A stretch of 64,000 nt of DNA from Euptelea pleiosperma (taxonomy: Eukaryota > Streptophyta > Magnoliopsida > Ranunculales > Eupteleaceae): the NCBI GenBank assembly GCA_035048495.1, contig CM068546.1, positions 13,770,435-13,834,434 on the forward strand, given 5' to 3'. Positions 22,649-34,285 of the stretch are shown here, one piece after another (positions within the stretch are counted from its first letter, which is position 1; each line of letters starts with the position of its first letter). The notes under the pieces are model-generated. The model was not told the origin of the DNA, made no database searches, and saw only the letters and a program-made list of their open reading frames with translations. The translations under genes and the position numbers were made by a program.

Positions 22649-24754
22649 TGAAATTAAGATTTTTCCGCGTCGTTGGTTACGAAAACCCTAAAGTTCAACA
22701 ATATTTGTAATTTCTCCGAATTGGTTCACTTAATCTGCAAATAAGCAGACTTGCACAGTGGCTCGTGTCGGATATCGTCCGCACTCGGGATTAGTTAGCA
22801 AAATAAGAAACAAGAATAATCAGAAAATGCTCGGAATAAATAGAAGGGTGAGAATGGTGGAGGTTGATTTAAAATATACTTGAGATTGTTGTTAAAACTA
22901 TTACAATAAAAAAAATATAAGAGAAACGAGAATGAAAAACACAATAAATGAAAACAACTTAAACTTGAATTTAAAACTTGTTCATTAAACTAAAAACAAT
23001 TGCTTATAATGCTTTACAACGGAAATAACATTAAACCAAATTAATCTAGAAAGCCATTAAAATATTACCCTAGAAAGCATGTAAAGGTAGAGAAGAAAAG
23101 AAGATGGAGAAAGAAGGTAGGAAGATTAGAGAGATGAATTAGAGAGAAGCTTACCATTGAAGAGGTAGATGGTGCAACTCCGATTGGATCGAACTCAATA
23201 GGATTGAGGATTGTAGCCTTTGATTGTGGCAGATGGAATTGGCAGTAAGGAGACGTTGCTGTTTGACGCTTTGCACCTCGAGGTGGAGACGTTAATGGTG
23301 AGCTCGCCGGAGTTGCTCGCCGGAGAAGAAGGGTGAAGAAGAAGAGAAAGAAAGAAGAAAGAGAGGAAGAGAAGGGGGAGGGAACCAAACTTCTAAGGGA
23401 ACCGTGGGTTCCTCTTATAGTTTTAGGAGAGAATAGTGACTAGGAGAGAGAATTGTGGAATTAGTTGGAGAGGTTGAGGGAGAATTGGTCTTGTGAAGAC
23501 CATTTCTCTCTCAAGCAAAGGTGGTGTGGGCTTCTAATGAATGGGCTTTGGGCCATGAGGTTATTGGGTTATTGGATTTGGGCTATTGGCTCGTAGTCCA
23601 TTTAGGTTGTGAACCATAGGGAAAGAAGGATAATGGGCCCCTGGGCGAATTGAGCATGGTACGTGTCAGCCAGTGGCTAATAAGTGAGTTGCAGGCCAAG
23701 GGCCGTAGCTATGGGCCAAGGAATTTATGCAATGTTAATGGGCCATCATTGAAGGCTTGGCCATATGATATTGGGCCCAGGAGAATAATGAGCCTTTTGG
23801 GCCAATACTAAGCATGCCACATGTCGTCCAATCAGCCGCCATGATAATGGACCTAAAGTTAGGTGAGCTAGTGAACCAGTAGGATAATGGGCCATGATAG
23901 AGTGGATGGGCCAGATAAGAGAATCATTAGATCTAGAGAGATCCAACGGTCCAATAGAAGATCTAACGGTGGAAAAGCCACGTGAGATGGGATAGAGCTG
24001 GAGGAGAGAAGATCTGAGGTTAGATGATGGAGATCGGAGGGTTAGGATGATCGATCTAAGGATCGGATGGTGAGATATAGGCAATTCGATCATGGAGAGG
24101 GGGATCGGATGGTAGATCTGGGGATCTAATGGTAGGATGAGATGATCTACAGGTTAGATATTAGAGTCTAGAGAGATGGAGAGAGAATTAGGAGAGAGGA
24201 GAGAGAAAGTAATACAAAATAAAGGCAAAAGAGCTGGCGGAGGGTCATGAACCCTGATCTTCAATATAATCTTCTGTCGGCTTCACCAATTAGGTAAGCC
24301 GTCATTTTATGTCAGTTGGTGCGGCTTTGAATGACTATGGCCCGTCTCTTGGTCTTCAGCTTTGCCTCTCTCTTGGTTCTTTATCTGGCTCTACGATCCT
24401 CTGACTTGACCCGTACTTGTCTTCTATCTTTTTGTCCTAGCCTGTTGGCTCTTTAAGCTTTGATAGAAGTCTTCTGTGGTTGATCGTGGGCCCGCCAGTC
24501 CTCGAGAATCGCCCGATAGGGTCTCCTACAACTGAAAAAGCGCGTAATGAGATTCAACTAAAATGCCTTGATACTGGACTATCCGAAATGCGTCTATTTC
24601 ATGCAAATAGTCGATTTTCGTCTAAAGAATGCGTTCTACGCAATAGAAGAAACTCTTATATGGAAAAGTCAACAAAAAGATAAGTTTTACGTAGGAGAAT
24701 GTGACATCGCTATAAGGATAATGGCTTAAAATAAGCACTTTTAAGCGAATATCA
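22649..24754 (-). repeat. 3' LTR of element B
   Basis: 2106 bp, TGATATTCGCTTAAAAGTGC...CTTAATTTCA on the minus strand. It has half-sites of the GGAGTTG motif (GCTCGCCGGAGTTGCTCGCC near 23300) but no full hairpin. Open frames here are LTR sequence, not genes. Confidence 0.9.
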
Positions 24755-26681
24755 CAACCCCCAACTAGTATATTGCCAATCCTTGGCAATTATTGCGAAA
24801 TAAGTGAGCTAAAAAGGGCTTGGCAGAACATGCTAGAAAACTTATTTGCATTACTCAGAAAAATTCTGTTTTGTCCGATTATTTCAAGAATGCAAGAAAT
24901 CATTCACAAATTAGAACTAATCAGCAAAATACAACACTTCTACAAATGGACCTTCAAACAAAAGATTACTCAGACTCAGTGTGTGTGTGTGTTCAATATC
25001 ATCCTTATCTGGCAGTAGAGATATTTGGATCTCCTTAGAGACTCTATGCCTCGACCTCAATCATCACTTGTATATCACTCAGAAGTGAATCACTCAGAAA
25101 TAGTTTTATACTTTTCTCTCAAACTATATGTGAGGAGATGAATATAAAAACTGGCAAACGTCTCACATATATAGTTCTTGAATGGAAGGTATAAGAAGAT
25201 TTAAGATCTCATCATTGGAATGTCATATCACTTAAGAACGTCGGATCAAACTCTATAATTTCTCTTTTCTCCATTCTCCACACTTGAGGATGGTACAAAT
25301 CTAGAATCAAATAGGACTTGCATAGGTTGTATTGAGGCTTAGGATAGGTTCAGAAAAGAAGGATATTCTGGTATTCAAAAATTCTGAGAGGGTATCTCAC
25401 TATTCTTTGCAACTTTTCCCAGGGATAATATTTCCTTTACTTTTCTTCTTTTTTTTTTTTTTTTCCAATTTTTGTCTTTTTGGCTATTCTTCAACCTTTT
25501 CTTCTTTTTTTCTGATCATGTTTCTTTTCAGCTCGAACCATTTGTTTTGTTTTATTTTCTTTTTCTTTCTTGGTTTCTATCTTTTCATGATCATACCAAA
25601 TACTCTTTGATCCCTCTCAGAAATAGGTTATCGTATTGAACTCTTTTTTGGGATTGGGTTTTTGGTTGATGTGTTAACAAGAAAAGGTTTTCATCAACAG
25701 GCTCAAAAATAGTTTCTAACAGTATAGATGTTAAGGAAGCTAAAAAGTCTGATTGGCTAAAAAGATGGCCTATATCATTTTCTAGGGTTTGTACTTTCAT
25801 CTTCGATGTCTCGAATGGATATAGAGAAGTTTCTTTATGTAATAATCCGAATTTGATGTCGTTCTGAGTTCCATGACCAAAGCAAAGGTTAATGAGACCA
25901 CTCAATGGAAATATTAGGGGACTAGAAGAATTATGAGTCATCTTGTGACTCAGAATAATTTTATAACCCTCAGAAATAATGAAAAGCTCAAAAGCTCACT
26001 GGGTTAGGTCTCCACAATTATTCTCCTTAGATCTCTAAACATCGGATAATTCAGACGTTGATATGTGAACATTTTTGCAAAATCTGAGTTTTCAAAGAGT
26101 TTTCAATCCATTGTAGTAATGTTTGCTTTCAAACTGAATGAAGAGCTAATAAGTAATTTTTCAAAACAGACATCATTTTCAATAAATAGACTTTACGGAA
26201 ACTTTTTACTCATCAAGTCATGACATTTTTGAAAATCATATGAAATCACACCCAAAAACACAAGGTTTCTCTTTTTTTTTCTCTTTTTTTTTTATCAAAA
26301 TGAAAACATGAGTTTTGGTAAAAACCCACCCCCAACCAAAATATAGCACCGTCCTCGGTGCTCATGACTGAGACATAAAATGATGAAAAATTGGTAATGA
26401 TGATGCAAAGGTTCAGGGAGGATGTTACCAAGTCGGCATAAACTCGACAGTGTGTGGTACCTGAGGATCTGAAGAATAATGTACCTGCATGTCCAGAGAT
26501 ATCACAGTAATAACAAATATAGAGACTCATGTACTCTAGGAATACAGGAATTGCCTTTCCGAAAGCGCTAAGTTTTATGTCTTCAGCCAGACATGACGGG
26601 GGTATATCAAGTACCCCCAACTAGGTTAAAACTCATGTAGACTGAGTGAATCTACAGTCTTCTAAGGTGGAACAGAAACTA
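24755..26681 (-). other. Internal 3' region of element B, enzymes missing
   Basis: It starts with the polypurine tract (minus strand GGGGGTTG beside the 3' LTR) and continues collinear with 8113-10082 of element A, including GTGTGTGTGT near 24982, a T-rich run near 25450 and two more CCCCCAAC motifs (about 26328 and 26616). No pol domains. Confidence 0.5.
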
Positions 26682-28193
26682 TTATCCTATCCCTTGTCTA
26701 GGTATACCTATATAGAACATGTCTTTCTCAGTGTAAACTGAGAGAAGGATAGTGAGTGCTATTTGCAGACCCGCAAAAATATGTAGTTTAGCTGGGAGGG
26801 ATCGAAGCTTCTCAGTAAAGGCTGAGATGGGAGCAGTAGTGGGTTCTCTGGCCATGGTTAGCAGAGTCGCAAACTCATTGAGTTTAGAGGGAATCTATCT
26901 GAATGGAGCAGACTCCTGCAGATCAGTAAGACCAAAATTGTCTGACTCCGAGATGAAGTCAGGCTCAAAGTGTTCTTGACACTGGGTTAATTTTTCCACG
27001 GGAGAGTCCGAAAGTAGACTCTCTACAACACACGGAGTATCGACAATATCGTCGTATGTTGGCTGTTCAAAAATGGTAACCTCTTCTTTGAGTTTGTTAA
27101 ATGCCGTCGACATGTTATCGTCCCCACACTCGATATGTGTATCAGCGATGGTGAGGAACGGTGGGGCCAGGACAACTGGGACCGCACTATCTAGACAGTG
27201 CTCAGTGTCTGGAATGTATGCTTCAGGTGCAGACAATGAAGTATCAGAGGCAGATGATTCCTCTAAGCTAGGTTTAGAAGTCGGTGCTTTGAAGGACACT
27301 GAAGATGGAGACTCGTGCTCATCAATATTGGAATCCGATCCTTTATTTGTAACAACAACAATTTCTTCTTGTAAAGTCTGGTACTGGGTCCAGTTGTGCG
27401 AATTCTCATTATGGACTATGGCCATAGTATTCCCCTCTGGATAAGCCATAGGTAGGCTAGTGAAGTTGACTTCCTCGCTCTCTGATTCTAACTCACCTAG
27501 ACGGTGTTCCAAGCTCTCCATGGAGTGTTGTTGTTGGATGATATATTGAGAGAGGAGTTCTTTTAGACTAAGTTTAGTAGCAGACTTTGGCTGTTCAACT
27601 AAAGGAAGCTGAGGTGCCAACTCTTAAATGTAGTCCGACTGAGTATGAAAGTTATAGGATTGGAGTGACTCTAGGACTATCTGCTGACTCCGAAAATCCT
27701 ACGGGGTCCACTGTTGACCAAAATATTCAGTTTGTGGATCGAGCTGGTACTGCAACTGCGAGTACTGCCAATCATATTGTCCACAGGGTTGGTGAAACCC
27801 GGAATGATACATATCCTGTTGTAGTTGCTGTTGGGGAAAAGACTGTTGTTCCCTTCCATTGTCCGGATAATATGTGTTATTGTAGGAGGTCTACAGCGGA
27901 GGTTCAAATGTACTAAAATTACAGATCTCTTCTTGGACATGAGAGAAATATCCCACAGATTTGGAGTGATAAACAGGCTTCTGGACCGCAACATCAAGGG
28001 CGAAAATTGAGTTTCTCAAATTCTTAAGTAGGGATTTTAGCACTGGATCGCCCTGTGCTTCATGTCCCATCGAACTCTGTGAGACTGGAGTGTCATGACG
28101 ACACTCAGGATTGGTATACCAGTGCTCAGAGTTATCTCCTAGATCTTCAAAGAAATTGTGGTAGGTCTCGAATAGAGGCCGTTCAACATCCAT
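26682..28193 (-). pseudogene. Gag-like frame of element B, several stops
   Basis: A 504-codon frame, collinear with element A's gag, starts at 28193 (MDVERPLFETYHNFFEDLGD). It is interrupted at 27893 (TAG), 27701 (TAG), about 27626 (TAA) and 26897 (TAG), then runs to TAA at 26684. The longest open piece is 241 codons. Shared segments with A include FETYHNF/YETYYSF, SGFHQP, DWQYSQ, the MAPQLPLVE block and TDLQESAPFR. The protein cannot be made whole from this copy. Confidence 0.65.
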
Positions 28194-29723
28194 CAGAGAG
28201 ATGTGAGTCTCTCAGAGTAGGGAGATAGATTAAGTGGAAGAGAGCGGTGCGGTAGACTGACTCTCAGATCGAATCAGTCTCGGGTTGGATCAAATCCAAA
28301 CGGGCATATGCTTGTAAAAGCAAGCCCTAGAGTCGATAAAAAATATGAGGACTACGAAACCGAATGAGCCTAGATGATGCACACAGAGCAACAGATAATC
28401 CTATTTCTAAACAATCAGGATAGTATTATGAATTATCTTGTTTAGTATAGGGATAGTGTAGATTATGACAGTGGGTGGACCACTGGTTTATCTTCTATTA
28501 CCCGCCGGACTAACTTTTTACTCTTTAGGTTCTCACCAGGATACACTCTTCAAAGCAAATCCGCTAGTACTAACTCAAGTTGACTGCAAGATAATCCGAA
28601 GCCTAGACAGACGTGCGGCACATCGGCTAACTTAAGTACGCCCTAGACTAACCGAATTTGTCAAGCGTGAAGATGAGTTTTCCCAGAAGATGAGCTAGGG
28701 TTGGTTCGTGTTCCTAATCCGACACTAAGCTAATCCAACAGACAATCAAGGAAGCCACTTACGAGCTCGGTATACTTGAGTAGTAGGGACCTATGGGTGT
28801 GTTAGATAACAGGGACCCGCACTCATGGACTTAATCGACTTGATCTTTGAAGGGGTCGCTTTATATGGAGTTTTCCTCGAACACCGATCTAAGTGAGCTC
28901 TATTCTTGATTGATTTTAATTCTTGGCTGTGGTTACACAAAAGCTGGAATGACGAGGTGAGTGATGAAATCCCACCAGTTTCAAGTTAGAGCTGGGTTTG
29001 CTCTTTATATATTTTATTACGGCCAAACCAAGCAATTTCGATAATGTTTGCAAAAGCAAATAGACAATCGGCACAGTATTTGCACAATGATCACAATCGC
29101 ACTCAAGGCGAGGTATAGAAACTTACCTACCCGTTGGCTACGCACGGGGTCTCCTCCGTGAGATAGGGAGGGGTATCCAAATGGGCTTGGGCCCGACTCC
29201 ACCTCTTTGAGCTTTCGCTCCCTACTCACTTGATAAACGCAATCCGCAATCACGTTAGTCCATAATGGTCTATGGTATGGAATTGGAAGGTATACCGCCT
29301 TTGGGGTTTCAAGAAACACGCAATGATTTAGGGCAGATATTGTGAATTAGTTCCAATTAGGGTTTGAAATTCAACTTTAGCTATTCCCGAATTAAGATTC
29401 GGAAATATCTACTTTTGAATTACCCAGAGTTGGAAATCTTCCAATTTGAATCAAATAACCAATGGTGATCTAACTAGAAATGACAGAATTGAAATCTGAC
29501 CCTAATATTTTTGGTATTTTTTTAATTAGTTAATTATCTAGCAGTTATTCTAAAAGGAGAGAAAATAAAGTCCTAAGTTATTACAACTTTGCACTCGGCC
29601 GTCCGAGGTATTAAAATAATAAGTGAATAATGTGAAAAATAAAATGGAAAGTTTCCGATATGAATCGGATCTTGAAGATTAAGCAGCTTTCCGAATTCCT
29701 GTTCGTCTTTTTGCAATCCCGTC

Positions 29724-29744
29724 AATCGAGCGGCAACGGCGCCA
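29724..29744 (-). promoter_or_regulatory. Primer-binding site of element B, tRNA-Asp
   Basis: Two bases after the 5' LTR end the minus strand reads TGGCGCCGTTGCCGCTCG. The first 14 bases match the complement of the 3' end of plant tRNA-Asp as I recall it. This primer is typical of Athila/Tat-type Ty3/gypsy elements. Confidence 0.75.
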
Positions 29745-29746
29745 TT

Positions 29747-31853
29747 TGAAATTAAGATTTTTTCGCGTCGTTGGTTACGGAAACCCTAAAGTTCAACAAT
29801 ATTTATAATTTCTCCGAATTGGTTCACTTAATCTGCAAATAAGCAGACTTGCACAGTGGCTCGTGTCGGATATCGTCCGCACTCGGGATTAGTTAGCAAA
29901 ATAAGAAACAAGAATAATCAGAAAATGCTCGGAATAAATAGAAGGGTGAGAATGGTGGAGGTTGATTTAAAATATACTTGAGATTGTTGTTAAAACTATT
30001 AGAATAAAAAAAACATAAGAGAAACAAGAATGAAAAACACAATAAATGAAAACAACTTAAACTTGAATTTAAAACTTGTTCATTAAACTAAAAACAAATG
30101 CTTACAATGCTTTACAACGGAAATAACATTAAACCAAATTAATCTAGAAAGCCATTAAAATATTGTCCTAGAAAGCATGTAAAGGTAGAGAGGAAAAGAA
30201 GATGGAGAAAGAAGGTAGGAAGATTAGAGAGATGAATTAGAGAGAAGCTTACCATTGAAGAGGTAGATGGTGCAACTCCGATTGGATCGACCTCAATAGG
30301 ATTGAGGATTGTAGCCTTTAATTGTGGCGGATGGAATGGACAGTAAGGAGACGTTGCTGTTTGACGCTTTGCACCTCGAGGTGGAGGCGTTAATGGTGAG
30401 CTCGTCGGAGTTGCTCGCCGGAGAAGAAGGGTGCAGAAGAAGAGAAAGAAAGAAGAAAGAGAGGAAGAGAAGGGGGAGGGAACCAAACTTCTAAGGGAAC
30501 CGTGGGTTCCTCTTATAGTTTTAGGAGAGAATAATGACTAGGAGAGAGAATTGTGGAATTAGTTGGAGAGGTTGAGGGAGAATTGGTCTTGTGAAGACCA
30601 TTTCTCTCTCAAGCAAAGGTGGTTTGGGCTTCTAATGAATGGGCTTTGGGCCATGAGGTTATTGGGTTATTGGATTTGGGCTATTGGCTCGTAGTCCATT
30701 TAGGTTGTGAACCATAGGGAAAGAAGGATAATGGGCCCCTGGGCGAATTGAGCATGCTACGTGTCAGCCGGTGGCTAGTAAGTGAGTTGCGGGCCAAGGG
30801 CCGTAGCTATGGGCCAAGGAATTTATGCAATGTTAATGGGCCATCATTGAAGGCTTGGCCATATGATATTGGGCCCAGGAGAATAATGAGCCTTTTGGGC
30901 CAATACTAAGCATGCCACATGTCGTCCAATCAGCCGCCATGATAATGGACCTAAAGTTAGGTGAGCTAGTGAACCAGTAGGATAATGGGCCATGATAGAG
31001 TGGATGGGCCAGATAAGAGAATCATTAGATCTAGAGAGATCCAACGGTCCAATAGAAGATCTAACGGTGGAAAAGCCACGTGAGATGGGATAGAGTTGGA
31101 GGAGAGAAGATCTGCGGTTAGATGATGGAGATCGGAGGGTTAGGATGATCGATCTAAGGATCGGATGGTGAGATATAGGCAATTCGATCATGGAGAGGGG
31201 GATCGGATGGTAGATCTGGGGATCTAATGGTAGGATGAAATGATCTACGGGTTAGATATTAGAGTCTAGAGAGATGGAGAGATAATTAGGAGAGAGGAGA
31301 GAGAAAATAATACAAAATAAAGGCAAAAGAGCTGGCGGAGGGTCATGAACCCTGATCTTCAATGTAATCTTCTGTCGGCTTCACCAATTAGGTAAGCCGT
31401 CGTTTTATGTCAGTTGGTGCGGCTTTGAATGACTGTGGCCCGTCTCTTGGTCTTCAGCTTTGCCACTCTCTTGGTTCTTTATCTGGCTCTACGATCCTCT
31501 GACTTGACCCGTACTTGTCTTCTATCTTTTTGTCCTAGCCTGTTGGCTCTTTAAGCTTTGATAGAAGTCTTTTGTGGTTGATCGTGGGCCCGCCAGTCCT
31601 CGAGAATCGCCCGATAGGGTCTCCTACAACTGAAAAAGCGCGTAATGAGATTCAACTAAAACGCCTTGATACTGGACTATTCGAAATGCGTCTATTTCAT
31701 GCAAATAGTCGATTTTCGTCTAAAGAATGCGTTCTACGCAATAGAAGAAACTCTTATATGGAAAAGTCAACAAAAAGACAAGTTTTACGTAGGAGAATTG
31801 CGACATCGCTATAAGGATAATGGCTTAAAATAAGCACTTTTGAGCGAATATCA
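29747..31853 (-). repeat. 5' LTR of element B
   Basis: 2107 bp, partner of 22649-24754 with only scattered differences, for example AGATTTTTTCGCG for AGATTTTTCCGCG at the low-coordinate end. Confidence 0.9.
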
Positions 31854-32024
31854 ACCTCCTTGTCTGCAACCACGTTACACAGTCCTCACCTTTTCTCCCC
31901 AGTAACTCCTCCATAGACCGGCGATTTTCCCTTCGAGGTTCACATCTCCACTATATTCTTCTTCTTTCCACCGTCATAAATCCTCCACCATGGTCCACAC
32001 GGCAGCAGGCTCCTCTTCTTCTCC

Positions 32025-32076
32025 TCCTTCTTATTCTTCTTCTTCTTCTTCTTCTTCTTCTTCTTCTTCTTCTTTC
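32025..32076. repeat. (TCT)n microsatellite in LTR C
   Basis: A TTC/TCT run in the second half of solo LTR C. It is the counterpart of the GAA tracts of LTR A in the opposite orientation, so a purine tract is a recurring part of this LTR family. Confidence 0.8.
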
Positions 32077-32190
32077 CTTCTCCACGCTCCGGCCACCTGC
32101 AACGCTCCATGCGTGTGCAACCTCTTCTCTTGGACGTGTGTATCTCCTTCCCTGGGCCGTGAGCAACACACCGTTTCACCTAAGAATTTT

Positions 32191-32208
32191 GGAGTTGCCT
32201 GCAACTCC
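32191..32208. other. LTR C hairpin, 8-bp arms
   Basis: GGAGTTGC, CT, GCAACTCC: a near loop-less palindrome with the same arm sequence as the LTR A hairpins. Confidence 0.7.
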
Positions 32209-32372
32209 AGCCTCTCCATGCTCCCAAATCTGCCCGCTCCATTGCAGCCACCATTAGCGACTGGCCACCATGTCTGCCACGTCCTTCCATCTGTGCACCA
32301 ACCAACTGACCGTTCCCAATCAGTCACCTTTCCTGTTGGCCGTTCCCTCCAAGGCAGCAACTGTTTCATCTA

Positions 32373-32645
32373 GCTCCTATAGTTGCACCAACAGAGAAAC
32401 CACAAGCCACAGTTTACGTTGGCAATATTGCTCCAACTGTGGAAAATGATTTTATGCTTTCTCCCTTCTTCAGCTTTGTGGACCTGTCAAGAGTTGGAAA
32501 CATGCTAAAGATCCAAGTGATGGAACTCCAAGAGGCTTTGGATTCTACGAGTTTGAATCTGCAGAAGGGGTTCTGTGCGCATTGCGCTTGCTGAGTAAAT
32601 TTAACGTTGATGGGCAAGAGCTGGTGCTAAATTAATCAAGCAATG
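32373..32645 (+). pseudogene. RBM25: RBM25-like RRM gene fragment captured in LTR C
   Basis: The + strand reads APIVAPTEKPQATVYVGNIA, then (one frame later) LLQLCGPVKSWKHAKDPSDG, RGFGFYEFESAEGVLCALRL and LSKFNVDGQELVLN. This is one RNA recognition motif: RNP2 (VYVGNI), RNP1 (RGFGFYEF), and wording typical of the RBM25 splicing-factor family as I recall it (QLCGPVKSWK, FESAEGVLRALRLL, NVDGQELVL). A small insertion after DFMLS shifts the frame and another shift follows VLN, so it is not translatable as one piece. Nothing intron-like interrupts it. It lies wholly inside the solo LTR, in the LTR's sense orientation. The long + frame at 31990-32373 ends just at its start and is probably not a gene. 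Confidence 0.75.
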
Positions 32646-33936
32646 ACCTGCCCACCATGTTACCACCTCCGTTCGGGCTCTTGCCTGAACCGGCAACATG
32701 ACCTCCTCCTAGCACCTTCAACATCGGTAGGGAGTGCTCCCGATCTCCTCTCACGGACCAGCAAGGTGGTGCACCACATCTCATGGCCTAGATCATGGCT
32801 AATCCAACCTTCCTAGCTGTCCAAATAGCAAACTCCGGGCGATTGCCTTTGCATGTGATCCACTTCCTTGTGCCTACCTTGCTGCCCATCTCTCACTCAA
32901 TGGCCGACACATGCGATCTTCATTCCGGTAAGTGCTAGGTATTTTTCTCTCTTCTTCCTCTAGTTTCTTTCTCTAGAATCTTTACATTCTCTCTACATTT
33001 TATTTTCTCTCTCTCTTTCTCTAACGGACATGGACGGGACGTCTCATCCCTAAACCTGTGTCCTAACCCTCACTTTCTCTCTCTAGAGTTAGTGACTTTC
33101 TCACTCTACCTTCCACTTTCTCTCTCTAGATCATCTCTACTTTCTCAGGCCGATCGCTTATTCACTTGGCCGACTCCTTTCGGCGAGTGAAAAGGTGAGC
33201 TTCTTAGGGCACATTATCTTACATTTGCCAATTCACATCTACCTTGTCAGCCGGTAAGATCTTATGTGGATTCCACGATTGAGCAGCATTCCATGAAATT
33301 TGGACGGTCCTCTTCTTGATCGGTAGCGCCTTAGCTCTAAAGATCATAGGGTGCTTCTCTGTCAAAACCCTTCTCTTGATTGAAGCATTCATCGAAGTCT
33401 CGGACGATCCTCTTCTTGATCAGTAGCGCCCTTAGCTCCGAGATCTCAATAGATGTTTCTTTCCCTTATCCCTTCTCTCGATTGGCAGCATTCCATGAAA
33501 TTTGGACGGTCCTCTTCTTGATCGGTAGCGCCCTTAGCTCCGAGATTTTAATGGACGTTTATTTTCCTTACCTCTTCATCTCTCAACCCTTTACATGCTT
33601 TCTTACATGCTTTCTTTATTTCTGTTATATTATTTTATGTACGCACTCTTCGATGATTAATGAAATTTGATTTTTGTTAATTTATTGTTCTCTGGATATC
33701 AATTTAAAGATGCTTTTAAATCGACTCGCCCTTCTCATCTTTCCACAATTCTCATTTCTCTCTGTATATTATTTGTCAGTTTTAATTCCTTATTGCGCTA
33801 ACTCACATCGAGTGCGGATCGACATCCGAGACGTACTGCTATACAAGTTATATTTTGCAGATAATCGAATTTTACAAATATTGTTGAAGTTAGGGTTTCC
33901 GAATTGACGACACGAAAAAACCCTACTTTCAACCAT

Positions 33937-34285
33937 TATGGCGCAATTTGAATAACTTCCTTAAAGTGGCGTGGATTGAGATCTCCTAGGTCTCAAACGG
34001 ACAACTTTGCATGATTTGGGCGTGATTGAAGATTTCCTAAAGTGGAAAGGCGATTGTGGTTGGCCTGATTTGAATTCCTCAATTCTTTCCTTCCTTAATC
34101 TTCTATTTTTGTCAAGAGTTATCTTCACACAAGGAAACTCAATATTCTCCTCAATTAATTCTATTGTAACCTCTTACCATGTAAATCTTATAAAAGGAAT
34201 ACAATACTATTGTATCTCTCAAGTTGAGAGTGCAAGAACTAAACCATCCAACGTCTCACAAAGTTCTTTACTACATAGATCATTT
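33937..34285. other. Possible fragment of another LTR
   Basis: The pattern ACCTCTTACCATGTAAATCTTATAAAAGGAATACAATAC followed by CTCTCAAGTTGAGAGTGCAAG looks like a TATAAAA promoter and R region of a copia-type LTR. I could not find its ends, so the call is weak. No gene is seen. Confidence 0.25.

Larger units (their letters stand above)
22649..31853 (-). mobile_element. LTR retrotransposon B, gag-only, complete, nested in solo LTR C
   Basis: 9205 bp, minus strand: 5'LTR 31853-29747, primer site, gag frame, polypurine tract, 3'LTR 24754-22649. The perfect 5-bp duplication ACCTC (22644-22648 and 31854-31858) splits LTR C. The LTRs are 2106 and 2107 bp and nearly identical by eye. The interior is collinear with element A over leader, gag and 3' region, again without pol. 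The LTR middle is unrelated to A's GAA-rich part; it instead has a GAGAGA/GAAGAA stretch (23330-23380) and GATC-rich DNA. Confidence 0.9.
20816..33931 (+). mobile_element. Solo LTR C of the A/B family, interrupted by element B
   Basis: It starts TGATATTCGCTTAAAAGTGC and ends CCCTACTTTCA in the + direction, with a perfect 5-bp duplication ACCAT (20811-20815 and 33932-33936). No interior or second LTR follows, so it is a solo LTR left by recombination. Without element B and its duplication it is about 3.9 kb. It shares its first few hundred bases (to about 21.3 kb) and its last few hundred (TTGCGC..CTCGG-type to the end) with LTRs A and B; the middle is different. It contains GGAGTTG hairpins (22119-22145, 22548-22569, 32191-32208) and an RBM25-like gene fragment. 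Confidence 0.85.
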
